Assembly: GCA_947501115.1 (NCBI GenBank)
Contig: CANMVX010000007.1
Location: 1-64,000 of the forward strand
DNA from: Haliscomenobacteraceae bacterium
GTDB taxonomy: Bacteria; Bacteroidota; Bacteroidia; Chitinophagales; Saprospiraceae
DNA length: 64,000 nt
Reading direction: 5' to 3'
In this document: positions 53,014 to 62,599 of the stretch, one piece after another
How positions within the stretch are numbered: position 1 is the stretch's first letter
Layout of the letters: every line of letters begins with the position of its first letter
The notes under the pieces: generated by a model
What the model was told of the DNA's origin: nothing
Databases searched by the model: none
The model's input: the letters and a program-made list of their open reading frames with translations, nothing else
Made by a program: the position numbers and the translations under genes

Positions 53014-56000
53014 TTAATCCAATCGTTGTTTAACCTCGGTAATTTCGTACACCTCAATAATGTCACCCACTCTCATTTCATTGAAATTCTTTATGGAAAG
53101 ACCACATTCCATGCCATTTCTGACCTCTTTAACGTCATCTTTGAAACGCTTGAGAGAGGAAACTTCACCGTGTGTATTTTCTCTGGTAGGGAACACAATA
53201 ATGCCATCCCGCACCAATCTGATATGACTATTTCTACTGATTTTACCTTCTTGAACGTAACAACCTGCGATAGTTCCGATTTTACTAATCTTGTAAATTT
53301 CTCTGATTTCCACCATACCTATGACCGTTTCCACTTTGGTAGGTTCAAGCATACCTTCGATGGCCGCTTTAACTTCTTCAATGGCTTCATAAATAATAGA
53401 GTAGGTTTTAATTTCAACGCCCTCTTTTTCGGCTAGTTTTCTTGCACCAGAGGAAGGTCGAACCTGGAAACCAATAATGATGGCATCAGAGGCGGAAGCG
53501 AGAAGGACATCAGACTCGATGATACCACCCACTGCTTTATGTATTACATTTACCTGAACCTTCTCAATAGATAACTTGATAAGAGAATCAGCTAATGCTT
53601 CGATAGAACCATCCACGTCACCCTTAACGATAAGTTTAAGTTCTTTGAAGTTACCAAGGGCTAAACGACGACCTATTTCATCAAGAGAAATACGTTTTGT
53701 TGCCCGGGTAGTTTGCTCTCTGGTAATCTGCGCTCTTTTCGACGCAATTTGCCTTGCTTCCTGATCGGAATCTACTACTTTGAATCGGTCACCTGCCTGA
53801 GGCGCACCAGTTAATCCCAGTACTAATACGGGGGTTGACGGTCCTGCAGACTTAATTCTTTGTCCCCGCTCGTTCAACAGCGCTTTAACTTTTCCGGCAA
53901 ATTCACCAGCTACAAGAGAGTCTTTATCTCTTAATGTACCATATTGAACCAAAAGCTTTGTTACATAACCTCTACCTTTGTCGAGAGAAGCTTCGATAAC
54001 CGTACCAACGGCAGATCTGTTAGGATTAGCTTTAAGTTCAAGCATCTCCGCTTCCAATAATATTTTCTCCAATATTTCAGGGATACCGAGGCCTGTTTTG
54101 GCTGAAATATCCTGAGATTGGTATTTTCCACCCCATTCCTCTACCAAAAGATTCATGGAAGCGAGTTCTTGTTTAATTTTTTCAGGTTGAGCACCTACTT
54201 TATCTACCTTATTGATGGCGAAGATAATAGGTACGTTGGCAGCCTGGGCATGAGAAATAGCTTCCTTTGTTTGAGGCATTATGCTATCGTCTGCGGCAAT
54301 AATAATAATGGCAATATCCGTTACTTTAGCACCACGGGCACGCATCGCTGTGAAAGCCTCGTGACCTGGAGTGTCCAGGAAGGTAATTTTTTTATTATCA
54401 CCTATAATCATTTCGTAAGCTCCAATGTGCTGGGTGATACCACCGGCTTCTCCAGATACTACGTTAGCGTTTCTAATATAATCTAATAGAGATGTTTTTC
54501 CATGATCCACGTGACCCATGACGGTAACGATAGGTGCGCGATGAATTAATAGGGCTGGATCATCTTCGACAACAACTACTTCCTCATCGGCTTGTTCTTC
54601 TACGGAAATAAACTCAACTTCTCTGCCAAATTCACCAGCAACGAGTTCAATTATTTCAGCGTCCAAACGTTGATTAATCGAGACGATAACGCCCAGATTC
54701 ATACAAACGGTGATGACTTCGGAGATGGGAACATCGAGAAGATTAGACAATTCCTGAGCGGAAATGAATTCAGTTAACTCTAATTTTCCTGTTAGTTCGT
54801 CTTGATCAAGTTGTTCTTGTTTCTCTCTGAAACGATCCCGCTTATCCCGCTGAAACTTCTGGCGTTTATTCTTTCCACCACCTGAAAGGCGAGCCATAGT
54901 GGCTTTGATCTTATCCTCAATTTCTTTTTTAGATACCTCTTTAGGTTCTTCTCTTCCCGTGGCTGGTCTGTTTACCGGTGGCCTGTTATTATTAGGCCCT
55001 GCGCTATTATTACCTGGTGAGGGACGTCTTTGTTGAGCACCTCCCTGGCCTTGATAATTCTGTCCGCCTTGTCCACCTGTATTAGGTCTGTTTTGCGGAT
55101 TATTGTTATTACTGTTGTTTTGTTGATTGTTATTGGAACCTTGGCCTTGACTTTGCCCCTGACCCTGATTAGCGGTTGAACCCTGGTTATTACCCTGACT
55201 TTGTCCTGTATTTTGGGTATTCGGAGTGCCTTCTCCAGCTACTTTTTTACGTTTGCGTTTGCGTTTTCTTCTTGCTTCTTCTGACTCAGGGCTTCCTGGA
55301 GTTAGTGGTTTAGCGCCAGCAGCGGGAGGATTGCCACCTGGAACGGCTGGTTTTGCTGCCGCGGGTGGAGGCGTTACTGGCTTACTTCTTCCTCTGTTTC
55401 TATCGAAGGAATTGGTATCAATTTTACCCAAAATCTTTAAACCTCTTAATTCAGGGGTTTCCGCTCTCATCATATTTCCGTCCTCAGTGACCACTGGTGG
55501 CGTAACTTTGATGGCCTGCACTTCAGGTTTAGCGGGCGTATTTAGTAAGGAACTAACTACGGTGTTTGATGGTGGCGTTGATTTTTTTTCTTTCTCAATA
55601 GAAGGCTTTTGTACCACTTTAGGTACTTCAGCTTGAATTTTTGCTTCAGGTGTGGCGGAAGCTGGGGGATTAACAGGCGGTTCACTTGGTTTTGCAGGCG
55701 TTTTTACCGCCGCTGGTACAACGACTTCAGATTTTTCTTTCTCTTTAGTTCTTTGTTGTAAACGGCTGGAAAGATCTATTTTACCGATAACGGTAGGGCG
55801 TTGCAACTGAATAGCGCCTTCCGGTCTCCCTGACTTTTCCTCTGCAACAGGCGCTACAATCTCTTTCGGAGCTTCTGTTGCAGCAACATCAAGCTCTTCC
55901 TTTCCGGTCTTTCCCGCACCAAAACTGACTGATTTTGCCTGTTGTTTAATATCTCCTGATTTCTGGAACTCTTTTAACAGCTCAGAATACATCTGGTCTG

Positions 56001-56115
56001 TTATTTTAGCGGTGGGTTTATTTTCCACCTCGTATCCTTTTTTGGCAAGATGCTCAACGAGTGTGGACAAGCCCACGTTTAGTTCCTTTACTATCTGAAT
56101 AAGTTTCAACGGCAT
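53014..56115 (-). CDS. infB: Translation initiation factor IF-2 with Q/N-rich insert
   Basis: A 1033-residue GTPase that positions initiator tRNA on the ribosome. After a short N-terminal IF2_N domain ([20 protein letters not shown]), residues 60-420 are low-complexity: proline/lysine rich, a basic [10 protein letters not shown] stretch (about 283-292), then a Gln/Asn/Gly-rich segment (about 297-381). A second IF2_N domain follows, then the G domain with GHVDHGKTS (G1, about 534-542), DTPGHEAF and NKVD, and C-terminal domains II-IV. The ATG at 56115 aligns with homologues; one at 56142 adds nine residues. Confidence 0.96.
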   Translation of the reverse strand: MPLKLIQIVKELNVGLSTLVEHLAKKGYEVENKPTAKITDQMYSELLKEFQKSGDIKQQAKSVSFGAGKTGKEELDVAATEAPKEIVAPVAEEKSGRPEGAIQLQRPTVIGKIDLSSRLQQRTKEKEKSEVVVPAAVKTPAKPSEPPVNPPASATPEAKIQAEVPKVVQKPSIEKEKKSTPPSNTVVSSLLNTPAKPEVQAIKVTPPVVTEDGNMMRAETPELRGLKILGKIDTNSFDRNRGRSKPVTPPPAAAKPAVPGGNPPAAGAKPLTPGSPESEEARRKRKRKRKKVAGEGTPNTQNTGQSQGNNQGSTANQGQGQSQGQGSNNNQQNNSNNNNPQNRPNTGGQGGQNYQGQGGAQQRRPSPGNNSAGPNNNRPPVNRPATGREEPKEVSKKEIEDKIKATMARLSGGGKNKRQKFQRDKRDRFREKQEQLDQDELTGKLELTEFISAQELSNLLDVPISEVITVCMNLGVIVSINQRLDAEIIELVAGEFGREVEFISVEEQADEEVVVVEDDPALLIHRAPIVTVMGHVDHGKTSLLDYIRNANVVSGEAGGITQHIGAYEMIIGDNKKITFLDTPGHEAFTAMRARGAKVTDIAIIIIAADDSIMPQTKEAISHAQAANVPIIFAINKVDKVGAQPEKIKQELASMNLLVEEWGGKYQSQDISAKTGLGIPEILEKILLEAEMLELKANPNRSAVGTVIEASLDKGRGYVTKLLVQYGTLRDKDSLVAGEFAGKVKALLNERGQRIKSAGPSTPVLVLGLTGAPQAGDRFKVVDSDQEARQIASKRAQITREQTTRATKRISLDEIGRRLALGNFKELKLIVKGDVDGSIEALADSLIKLSIEKVQVNVIHKAVGGIIESDVLLASASDAIIIGFQVRPSSGARKLAEKEGVEIKTYSIIYEAIEEVKAAIEGMLEPTKVETVIGMVEIREIYKISKIGTIAGCYVQEGKISRNSHIRLVRDGIIVFPTRENTHGEVSSLKRFKDDVKEVRNGMECGLSIKNFNEMRVGDIIEVYEITEVKQRLD
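54973..55224 (-). repeat. Low-complexity Q/N/G-rich coding segment in infB
   Basis: About 84 codons are almost entirely Gln, Asn, Gly, Ser and Pro in infB, giving a prion-like composition. The DNA is repetitive through imperfect GGNCA/CCNTG triplets, but no single unit is exactly repeated. Confidence 0.75.
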
Positions 56116-56182
56116 TCGATTTAATACTAATTTGCAGTGCAAAACTACAAAAGAGTTTCGTTAAATTATAATAGGAATTTCA

Positions 56183-57421
56183 TCATTCCTCAAATTCCGC
56201 CGCAAGAACAGATAAAACTTCCTCAATTGTTTCAGTTTCCAGGTCTGTGCGGCGAATTAGTTCTTCTTTGCTTAGGGTTAACACGCTTCTTGCGGTGTCA
56301 CAGCCAATGCCTTTAAGGGCATCAATAACCCATCCTTCTATTTCGTCTGAGAATTCTTCTAAATCAACATCGTCGATTTCAAATTCCTCATTATTTCTAA
56401 ATACATCAATCTCAAATCCAGTAAGTAAACCCGCTAATTTAATATTTGTTCCCCCTTTTCCAATAGCCAATGAAACCTGTTCCGGTTCTAAAAACACTTT
56501 TACGCGCTTTTTTTCTTGATTTACATTGATGGAGGTTACCTTAGCTGGTGTGAGAGCACGCTGGATATACAATTGTAAATTGTTTGTGTAATTTACAATA
56601 TCAATATTCTCGTTATTTAATTCTCTAACAATACCATGTATTCTTGATCCTTTCATTCCGACGCAAGCACCCACTGGATCAATTCTATCATCAAAAGATT
56701 CCACAGCCACTTTCGCGCGCTCGCCTGGCATCCTGACGATTTTACGAATAGAAATCAGACCATCCTCTATTTCTGGTACTTCCTGTTCCAATAGTTTCTC
56801 TAAAAATAAAGAATCTGTTCTTGAAGCAATAACCGTTGGGTTATTATTCCTCATTTCTACTGATTTGATAACGGCCTTCACTAAATCTCCTTTGCGATAG
56901 TAGTCACCTTTTATCATCTCAGTTTTTGGTAAAATAAGCTCATTTCCTGTGGCATCATCAACAATTAAAATTTCTTTCTTTAGTATTTGATGCACTTCAG
57001 CGGTAACTATTTCACCTAATCTATCATTGTATTTTTTGAATACTTCTTCTTTCTCAAGATCCATAATTCTTGAAATGAGGGTTTGACGGGCAGCCATAAT
57101 AGACCTTCTGCCGAAATCCTCAAGTTGCAACTGCTCGTAGCATTCTTCCCCCACCTCGTAATCAGCATCGATAGAAATAGCCTCAGATATAGATATTTGG
57201 CTTTTTTCATCAGCCACTTCTCCGTCGGGGACTATTTCTCTAACCCGCCATAATTCTAAATCGCCTTTTTGCGTATTAACAATGACATCGAAATTTTCGT
57301 CAGAGCCAAACTTCTTTTTGATTAGGGTACGGAATACATCCTCCAAAACCCTTACCATAGTAGGACGGTCAATATTTTTACCATCCTTAAATTCTGAAAA
57401 TGTTTCTACAAGGTTCAGCAT
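56183..57421 (-). CDS. nusA: Transcription factor NusA
   Basis: A 412-residue elongation/termination factor with N-terminal NusA_N domain (LVETFSEFKDGKNIDRPTM), S1 domain (about 130-200: EIVTAEVHQILKKEILIVD), two KH domains (with GVKGSRIHG-type DPVGACVGMKGSRIHGIVREL and VSLAIGKGGTNIKLA) and a single C-terminal HhH-like motif (LKGIGCDTARSVLTLSKEEL). It is shorter than E. coli NusA (495), lacking the second acidic repeat. It is 67 bp upstream of infB in the same operon. Confidence 0.96.
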   Translation of the reverse strand: MLNLVETFSEFKDGKNIDRPTMVRVLEDVFRTLIKKKFGSDENFDVIVNTQKGDLELWRVREIVPDGEVADEKSQISISEAISIDADYEVGEECYEQLQLEDFGRRSIMAARQTLISRIMDLEKEEVFKKYNDRLGEIVTAEVHQILKKEILIVDDATGNELILPKTEMIKGDYYRKGDLVKAVIKSVEMRNNNPTVIASRTDSLFLEKLLEQEVPEIEDGLISIRKIVRMPGERAKVAVESFDDRIDPVGACVGMKGSRIHGIVRELNNENIDIVNYTNNLQLYIQRALTPAKVTSINVNQEKKRVKVFLEPEQVSLAIGKGGTNIKLAGLLTGFEIDVFRNNEEFEIDDVDLEEFSDEIEGWVIDALKGIGCDTARSVLTLSKEELIRRTDLETETIEEVLSVLAAEFEE

Positions 57422-57433
57422 AATTTTATCCTT

Positions 57434-57913
57434 TTAAAATGAAACCTTAACGAGTGCGTTTTTGATAGTGCTAAAAGAACACCTTTTCTCAAATGGGGTA
57501 TTTACTTTTTTCTTCCCCTCTAAAATTTTTTCTTCCCAAACAATTAAAACACCTTCATCATCAGCTTCTTTCATAATACCAGTAACCTGACTATCATCAT
57601 CAAGGGTTATAACTAATTTTCTACCCAAATGTTTTTTATATTGCCTGGGCAGACTTAAGGGACGACTAACACCTGGGGATGAAACTTCCAGGGTGTAGGT
57701 TTCGCCTAACCATTTATTTTCGTCTAAAATTCCTTCCAGAAACCGGCTGACCGTCCGACATACATCAAAGTCAACGCCTGTATCACTGTCTATAAATACT
57801 TCGACTTTTTGCCTGACAGAAATGCTGATATCCAATAAAAAGCAATGACTTATTTCAGGTTCCTGAAATTTTTCTGCCAATAAATAGCTTAGTTTTTCCT
57901 TGATTTCGTCCAT
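57434..57913 (-). CDS. rimP: Ribosome maturation factor RimP
   Basis: A 159-residue 30S assembly factor. CRTVSRFLEGILDE and YTLEVSSPGVSRPLSLPRQYKKHLGRK are the family core. It is the first gene of rimP-nusA-infB, with 12 bp to nusA. Its leader contains a hairpin followed by a U-run (57936-57958). Confidence 0.94.
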   Translation of the reverse strand: MDEIKEKLSYLLAEKFQEPEISHCFLLDISISVRQKVEVFIDSDTGVDFDVCRTVSRFLEGILDENKWLGETYTLEVSSPGVSRPLSLPRQYKKHLGRKLVITLDDDSQVTGIMKEADDEGVLIVWEEKILEGKKKVNTPFEKRCSFSTIKNALVKVSF

Positions 57914-57935
57914 AAATATTAAATTGGTTTAAAAT

Positions 57936-57958
57936 AAAAAAGAGGGTTATTTCCCTCT
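57936..57958 (-). promoter_or_regulatory. Terminator-like hairpin in the rimP-nusA-infB leader
   Basis: Read on the minus strand, AGAGGG-AAATAA-CCCTCT is followed by TTTTTTATTTT, an intrinsic-terminator structure within the leader, 23 bp before the rimP ATG. No minus-strand gene lies upstream that it could end. A 5-codon frame (MGKSK, 57958-57975) stops exactly at the base of the stem, and a -7 element lies at 57986-57993. This arrangement suggests transcription attenuation. Confidence 0.55.
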
Positions 57959-57985
57959 CACTTACTTTTTCCCATTTTTACTCGG

Positions 57986-57993
57986 CAAAGATA
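57986..57993 (-). promoter_or_regulatory. -7 element for the rimP-nusA-infB operon
   Basis: On the minus strand the sequence TATCTTTG matches TAnnTTTG exactly. No good -33 TTTG was found upstream, so only the -7 element is supported. Confidence 0.5.
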
Positions 57994-58100
57994 ATGAATT
58001 ATTTTGTTTTTTTATAAAAATCTTATTTTTTGATATGATAAGGCTCATATTGTTTATTATTAGCCCCGCATCATTTTCTTTTTTTGAACTTACATATAAC

Positions 58101-58108
58101 TATCTTTG
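58101..58108 (+). promoter_or_regulatory. -7 element for the mqnC operon
   Basis: TATCTTTG is an exact TAnnTTTG match 32 bp before the mqnC start codon, on the opposite strand to the rimP promoter. A TTTG is present 14 bp upstream, closer than the usual spacing. Confidence 0.5.
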
Positions 58109-58139
58109 TTTTCTAAAATGATATGATTTTAAACGGAAA

Positions 58140-59288
58140 TTGGAAATGAACAAAGACACACTTTTACATAGAGCCTTAAAAGGTGAATTTTTATCCCCTG
58201 AAGAAGGTGTTTTTCTTTTTGAGAATGTTCCCACCGCAGAATTAATGGAGGTAGGGAATATGATCCGTTTTAAACTCAATCCTGAAAAAAAAGTAACCTG
58301 GATTATAGATAGAAATTCAAACACAACGAATGTTTGTGTGGCTAACTGTAAATTCTGTAATTTCTACCGACGACCAGGTCACGAAGAATCCTACATTACT
58401 TCACTCGAGGAGTATGCAGTTAAAATTGAGGAAACTTTTAGGTTGGGCGGAGAACAATTATTACTTCAAGGTGGACATCATCCCGATTTAGGGTTGAATT
58501 ATTATGTTAACCTTTTCAGGGAACTTAAAAAACGGTACCCTCTGCTTAAGTTACACGCTTTAGGGCCGCCTGAAATTGCACACATCACTAAATTGGAGGG
58601 CTCAACTCATATTGAGGTGTTAAAAGCTTTAAAAGAAGCCGGATTAGATTCTTTGCCTGGTGCTGGAGCGGAAATTCTGGATGATAGGGTGAGAAGATTG
58701 ATTTCTAAAGGTAAATGCGGTGCCGATGAATGGTTAGATGTCATGAGGGCAGCGCACAAAATTGATTTGACGACCTCCGCGACGCTCATGTTCGGTCATA
58801 TTGAAACCAATTTGGAGCGAATGGAGCATTTGGTCAAAATACGACAGGTTCAAAGTGAAAAACCCTCGCATACTAAAGGTTTTATCGCATTTATCCCCTG
58901 GCCTTTTCAAGATGAAGATACTATTTTAAAGAAATTAAAACGGGCAAGAAATGCCTGTACCGGCGATGAATATATTAGAATGATTGCTTTAAGTAGAATA
59001 ATGTTGCCAAATGTTCAGCATATTCAGGCCTCCTGGTTAACTGTAGGGAAAACGGTAGCTCAGGTTTGTTTGCATTCTGGTGCCGATGATTTCGGTTCTA
59101 TAATGATAGAAGAAAATGTCGTTTCCGCCGCAGGTGCCCGTTTTCGTTTTACCGCCAATGGTATTCAGGAAGCCATTATTGAGGCGGGTTTTGAACCTCA
59201 ATTGAGAAACCAACAGTATGAATACCGTAGGCTACCTGAAAATATGGAACAACAAATTTTGAATAGAGAAGAAATGCTGGTAGATTAA
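58140..59288 (+). CDS. mqnC: Cyclic dehypoxanthinyl futalosine synthase
   Basis: A 382-residue radical SAM enzyme of the futalosine route to menaquinone. The cluster motif C-x3-C-x2-C is C66, C70, C73 (CVANCKFCNFYR). Features typical of MqnC rather than MqnE are GLDSLPGAGAEILDDRVRR, LMFGHIETNLERMEHL and GFIAFIPWPFQDEDT. A second ATG two codons in could be the true start. It is the first gene of a run with PNP, hisF, hisIE and an SCP2 protein. The other mqn genes are not in the window. Confidence 0.94.
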   Translation: MEMNKDTLLHRALKGEFLSPEEGVFLFENVPTAELMEVGNMIRFKLNPEKKVTWIIDRNSNTTNVCVANCKFCNFYRRPGHEESYITSLEEYAVKIEETFRLGGEQLLLQGGHHPDLGLNYYVNLFRELKKRYPLLKLHALGPPEIAHITKLEGSTHIEVLKALKEAGLDSLPGAGAEILDDRVRRLISKGKCGADEWLDVMRAAHKIDLTTSATLMFGHIETNLERMEHLVKIRQVQSEKPSHTKGFIAFIPWPFQDEDTILKKLKRARNACTGDEYIRMIALSRIMLPNVQHIQASWLTVGKTVAQVCLHSGADDFGSIMIEENVVSAAGARFRFTANGIQEAIIEAGFEPQLRNQQYEYRRLPENMEQQILNREEMLVD

Positions 59289-59311
59289 AATACACCAATA
59301 AATGACATTCA

Positions 59312-60130
59312 ATGAGGTTTGACAATGCAGAAGAATCTATAGCCTATATTCGGTCTAAAACAGATTTTGATCCTGAATTTGGGCTAATTCTGGGAACGGG
59401 TCTTGGGAATCTTTCCGATGAAATAGAAGTGGTACACCAGTTTGATTATGCTAAAATTCCACATTTTTCCATTTCAACGGTCGAAAGTCATAAAAGCAAG
59501 CTCATATTTGGTTTTCTGGCGGGTAGAAAAGTAGTGGCTATGGCTGGGAGATTCCATTATTACGAAGGATATTCTGCGGCGGAAGTTACCTTTCCTCTCA
59601 TTGTATTGAAAAAATTGGGTATTAAGAGATTATTTATAAGCAATGCTGCCGGTTCCGTGAATCCCTCCATTTATGCAGGTGATCTGGTGCTTGTCCGTGA
59701 TCATATTAATCTTACCCCCGATAATCCACTCCGGGGAATAAATGATGAAAGGCTTGGCCCACGTTTTCCCGATATGTTACATGCTTATGACCATGAGGGT
59801 AATAAAAAAGTGCTGGCATTAGCTTCAACATTAGGAATTAAACTCCATGAGGGCGTTTATCTGGGTTTACAAGGTCCAAATATGGAAACACCTGCTGAAT
59901 ATAAATTTGCCCATATTATTGGCGCCGATGTTTTGGGAATGTCCACCGTGTCAGAGGTTATCATGGCAAAATATTTATCTTTGCCTCTTTTCGTATTTTC
60001 CATTGCGACAAATAGATGCTATCCTCTAGATGAAATAGGAGTTTCAACCGTAGAGGAGGTAATAAAAATGGCTCAGAAATCAGGAGTTACCTTATCAAAA
60101 CTCATCAAGGAAATTCTCCTGACACTATAA
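59312..60130 (+). CDS. punA: Purine nucleoside phosphorylase (trimeric type)
   Basis: A 272-residue PNP I family enzyme. The phosphate-binding LGTGLGNLSD, MAGRFHYYEGY and GLQGPNMETPAEYKF segments are diagnostic, with a C-terminal NRCYPL region as in related PNPs. It cleaves inosine and guanosine phosphorolytically. It is 23 bp after mqnC. It is not a convincing futalosine hydrolase (MqnB), which belongs to a different branch, but recovery of hypoxanthine is a possible link. Confidence 0.92.
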   Translation: MRFDNAEESIAYIRSKTDFDPEFGLILGTGLGNLSDEIEVVHQFDYAKIPHFSISTVESHKSKLIFGFLAGRKVVAMAGRFHYYEGYSAAEVTFPLIVLKKLGIKRLFISNAAGSVNPSIYAGDLVLVRDHINLTPDNPLRGINDERLGPRFPDMLHAYDHEGNKKVLALASTLGIKLHEGVYLGLQGPNMETPAEYKFAHIIGADVLGMSTVSEVIMAKYLSLPLFVFSIATNRCYPLDEIGVSTVEEVIKMAQKSGVTLSKLIKEILLTL

Positions 60131-60139
60131 TACGTTACT

Positions 60140-60895
60140 ATGTTGGCAAAAAGAATTATCCCTTGCTTAGATATTAAGGATGGCAGAACAGTTAAGGGCG
60201 TGAATTTTGTAGATTTGAAAGATGCCGGTGATCCGGTGGAACTTGGAAAACGATATTGTGATGAAGGGGCCGATGAGCTTGTTTTTCTGGATATTACCGC
60301 AACGCACGAGAAACGGAAAACATTAGCCGCTCTGGCTAAGAATATTGCACAACATCTGAATATTCCATTTACTATTGGTGGTGGAATCTCTTCTGTGAAC
60401 GATGCCTCTTATTTATTGGAAGCAGGAGCAGATAAGATTTCTATAAATTCTGCCGCAGTCAAAAACCCCGATCTCATTAATCAATTGGCAGATACTTTTG
60501 GAAATCAATTTGTTGTCGTTGCCATCGATGCCAAACAAATAAACGGAGAGTGGTTCGTTTTTCTAAATGGTGGCCGTCTGCCTACTGATATCCCTCTCCT
60601 TAAATGGGCAAAAGAAGCCGAAAATCGAGGGGCAGGTGAGATATTGTTCACCTCAATGGATCATGATGGTACTAAAAATGGATTCGCCTGTCAAGCCTTA
60701 GCTAAAATGTCCGATTTAGTTGGTATTCCCATTATTGCCTCTGGCGGTGCAGGAAATATCGATCATTTTTCAGAGGTTTTTACCGTTGGTAAAGCTGATG
60801 CGGGTCTGGCTGCTTCTATTTTCCATTTCAATGAAGTCAACATTCCAGAACTTAAGCAAGCGCTTAAAAGTAATGGAATTTCTGTAAGATATTAA
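60140..60895 (+). CDS. hisF: Imidazole glycerol phosphate synthase subunit HisF
   Basis: A 251-residue TIM-barrel cyclase of histidine synthesis. The N-terminal [20 protein letters not shown]-like start ([19 protein letters not shown]) contains catalytic D11, and [15 protein letters not shown] carries the second catalytic aspartate. [14 protein letters not shown] is the conserved phosphate site. Spacing to the PNP gene and hisIE is 9 bp each. The partner hisH is not in the window. Confidence 0.95.
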   Translation: MLAKRIIPCLDIKDGRTVKGVNFVDLKDAGDPVELGKRYCDEGADELVFLDITATHEKRKTLAALAKNIAQHLNIPFTIGGGISSVNDASYLLEAGADKISINSAAVKNPDLINQLADTFGNQFVVVAIDAKQINGEWFVFLNGGRLPTDIPLLKWAKEAENRGAGEILFTSMDHDGTKNGFACQALAKMSDLVGIPIIASGGAGNIDHFSEVFTVGKADAGLAASIFHFNEVNIPELKQALKSNGISVRY

Positions 60896-60904
60896 TAACC
60901 TATA

Positions 60905-61528
60905 ATGCAAACTAAGTCTCTCGCAATACCCGATTTTTCAAAAAATGATCTTGTCCCAGCTATTATTCAAGATGTAAACACTGGGGTAGTACTCATGTTG
61001 GGCTATGTTAATGAGGAAGCTTTCCAGGTAACGTTAAATACCTCAAAAGTAACTTTCTTCAGTCGGTCTAAAAATAGACTGTGGATGAAAGGGGAATCCT
61101 CAGGCAATATTTTACATTTAAAAAGTTGGCACCTCGATTGTGATGCTGATACGCTGCTTTTTTTTGTAGAACCAACAGGGCCAGTTTGTCACACGGGTGA
61201 AGATACTTGCTTTTCTTTGCCAAATAAAAAGGCAGACTTTTTAAAAACTTTAGAAAGTATTATTAATAATAGAAAATCAGAAGGTCAGGCAAGTTCCTAC
61301 ACTGCCTCTCTTTTTGCAAAAGGCATAAATAAAATCGCTCAAAAAGTAGGGGAGGAAGCCGTCGAATTAGTCATCGAAGCCAAAGATGATAATTTAGATC
61401 TGTTTTTAAATGAAGCAGCTGATTTGATGTATCATTATCTCATTTTGCTGTCTGCTAAAAATACTTCCTTGAACGATGTAATAGAGATATTGGAAGAGCG
61501 GCATAAAGTTCAAATCAATCATAAATAA
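60905..61528 (+). CDS. hisI: Bifunctional phosphoribosyl-AMP cyclohydrolase / phosphoribosyl-ATP pyrophosphatase
   Basis: A 207-residue fused HisIE. The HisI half has FFSRSKNRLWMKGESSGN, HLDCDADTLLF and PVCHTGEDTCF metal motifs; the HisE half (about 115-207) has YTASLFAKGINKIAQKVGEEAVELVIEA and the LxxExADLxYH pattern. It catalyses the second and third steps of histidine synthesis. Spacing to hisF and to the SCP2 gene is about 10 bp. Confidence 0.95.
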   Translation: MQTKSLAIPDFSKNDLVPAIIQDVNTGVVLMLGYVNEEAFQVTLNTSKVTFFSRSKNRLWMKGESSGNILHLKSWHLDCDADTLLFFVEPTGPVCHTGEDTCFSLPNKKADFLKTLESIINNRKSEGQASSYTASLFAKGINKIAQKVGEEAVELVIEAKDDNLDLFLNEAADLMYHYLILLSAKNTSLNDVIEILEERHKVQINHK

Positions 61529-61538
61529 GACTATAACT

Positions 61539-61838
61539 ATGACTTTACAAGACATTACAGCTCAATTTGAAGCTCAGTCAGGTAATTTCCCTTCTATTGG
61601 GAAAAGTATTAAATTTCAATTTAATGAAGGTGCCGTTTTTATCGATCTAAATGGCACTTTTCCGCAAATTAGTAATGCTGATAGTGACGCCGATTGTACA
61701 ATTGTTACCAGCATTGAAACAATGGAGCAACTTCGTAGCGGTTCTTTAAATCCTATGATGGCTATTATGAGCGGTAAAATTAAAGTAAAAGGAGATATGA
61801 GCGTGGCAATGAAATTGCAGTCTATGTTGGGCGCTTAA
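61539..61838 (+). CDS. SCP2 sterol-binding-like small protein
   Basis: A 99-residue protein with an SCP-2 fold: GKSIKFQFNEGAVFIDLNG, DCTIVTSIETMEQLRSGSLNPMMAIMSGKIKVKGDMSVAMKLQSM is the typical C-terminal lipid-binding half. It probably binds a lipid or acyl chain; its ligand is unknown. Last gene of the mqnC-PNP-hisF-hisIE run, before a hairpin terminator. Confidence 0.88.
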   Translation: MTLQDITAQFEAQSGNFPSIGKSIKFQFNEGAVFIDLNGTFPQISNADSDADCTIVTSIETMEQLRSGSLNPMMAIMSGKIKVKGDMSVAMKLQSMLGA

Positions 61839-61865
61839 TCCGAAAGGTGTCATTGAACCGTTCTT

Positions 61866-62531
61866 TCAGATTGGGATGGAATCAATATCCCAATCTGATT
61901 TTATTGTTATTCTTTCCTTCGTTTCCGGGTGATTAAAGTGCAATTCTGAAGCGTGAAGACCTACGCCCTCCCTCTTCCAGAGCTTTCCCCCATAGAGTAC
62001 ATCTCCCGCAATCGGGAAACCTATCGAAGCTAGTTGAGCTCTGATTTGATGATATTTGCCCGTCATTAACTCGATATTTAACAACGTTCGATGTCCAACT
62101 AAGCCTATTTTACTGAAATTCAGCTTTACCTCCTGGTTTGCCTGGCTTTTCTGTTTGGATATTATAGCTTTTTTTTGTAAAAAATCCTTGTAAAGGTAGC
62201 CTTTAAGGCTCCCTGAGGGATTGGGAACCTCTCCGTCCACTAAGGCTACATAGTATTTCCGAACGGACTTTTTTTCAAATTGGGCATTCATTATTTTTAA
62301 AACAGAGGGTTTTTTAGCAAAAAGGATAATCCCACTGGTTGGGCGGTCTAAACGATGCACAATACCTACAAATGGTTTTTTAGCAGTTAATAGAAGGTGA
62401 GAATAGACTAAGTCTTCTAAAGTAATGATTTGAGGTGAAATTTTTTCTACAGCTATTCCAGCCGGTTTGTCCACAATAAGTAGAAACTTGTCTTCAAAAA
62501 GAATTCGTTGTTTAAACTGTTCGGGGGACAT
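61866..62531 (-). CDS. RluA-family pseudouridine synthase (no S4 domain)
   Basis: A 221-residue RNA pseudouridine synthase. The catalytic aspartate is in GIVHRLDRPTSG; LVDGEV and GKYHQIRAQLASIGFPIAGDVLYGGK are the later motifs. The usual N-terminal S4 domain is absent, so the RNA target is not obvious (family members modify tRNA or rRNA). Its stop codon lies inside the hairpin that terminates the opposing operon. Confidence 0.92.
   Translation of the reverse strand: MSPEQFKQRILFEDKFLLIVDKPAGIAVEKISPQIITLEDLVYSHLLLTAKKPFVGIVHRLDRPTSGIILFAKKPSVLKIMNAQFEKKSVRKYYVALVDGEVPNPSGSLKGYLYKDFLQKKAIISKQKSQANQEVKLNFSKIGLVGHRTLLNIELMTGKYHQIRAQLASIGFPIAGDVLYGGKLWKREGVGLHASELHFNHPETKERITIKSDWDIDSIPI
61867..61903 (+). 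terminator. Terminator of the mqnC operon overlapping the rluA-like stop codon
   Basis: CAGATTGGGAT (61867-61877) pairs perfectly with ATCCCAATCTG (61887-61897) over a 9-nt loop, followed by ATTTTATT. It follows the SCP2 stop by 28 bp and overlaps the minus-strand 3' end of the pseudouridine synthase coding sequence. Confidence 0.75.
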
Positions 62532-62599
62532 TTCCTGATGTATTTAGTGGGTTAAAATAAAAAATATTCGTACATTTAAAAAAATCAAAGTTACATTAA

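Noticed and set aside
59312-60130. PNP as futalosine hydrolase (MqnB)
   Set aside because: The sequence has the trimeric PNP motifs, and its size and phosphate-binding segments do not match MqnB-type nucleosidases.
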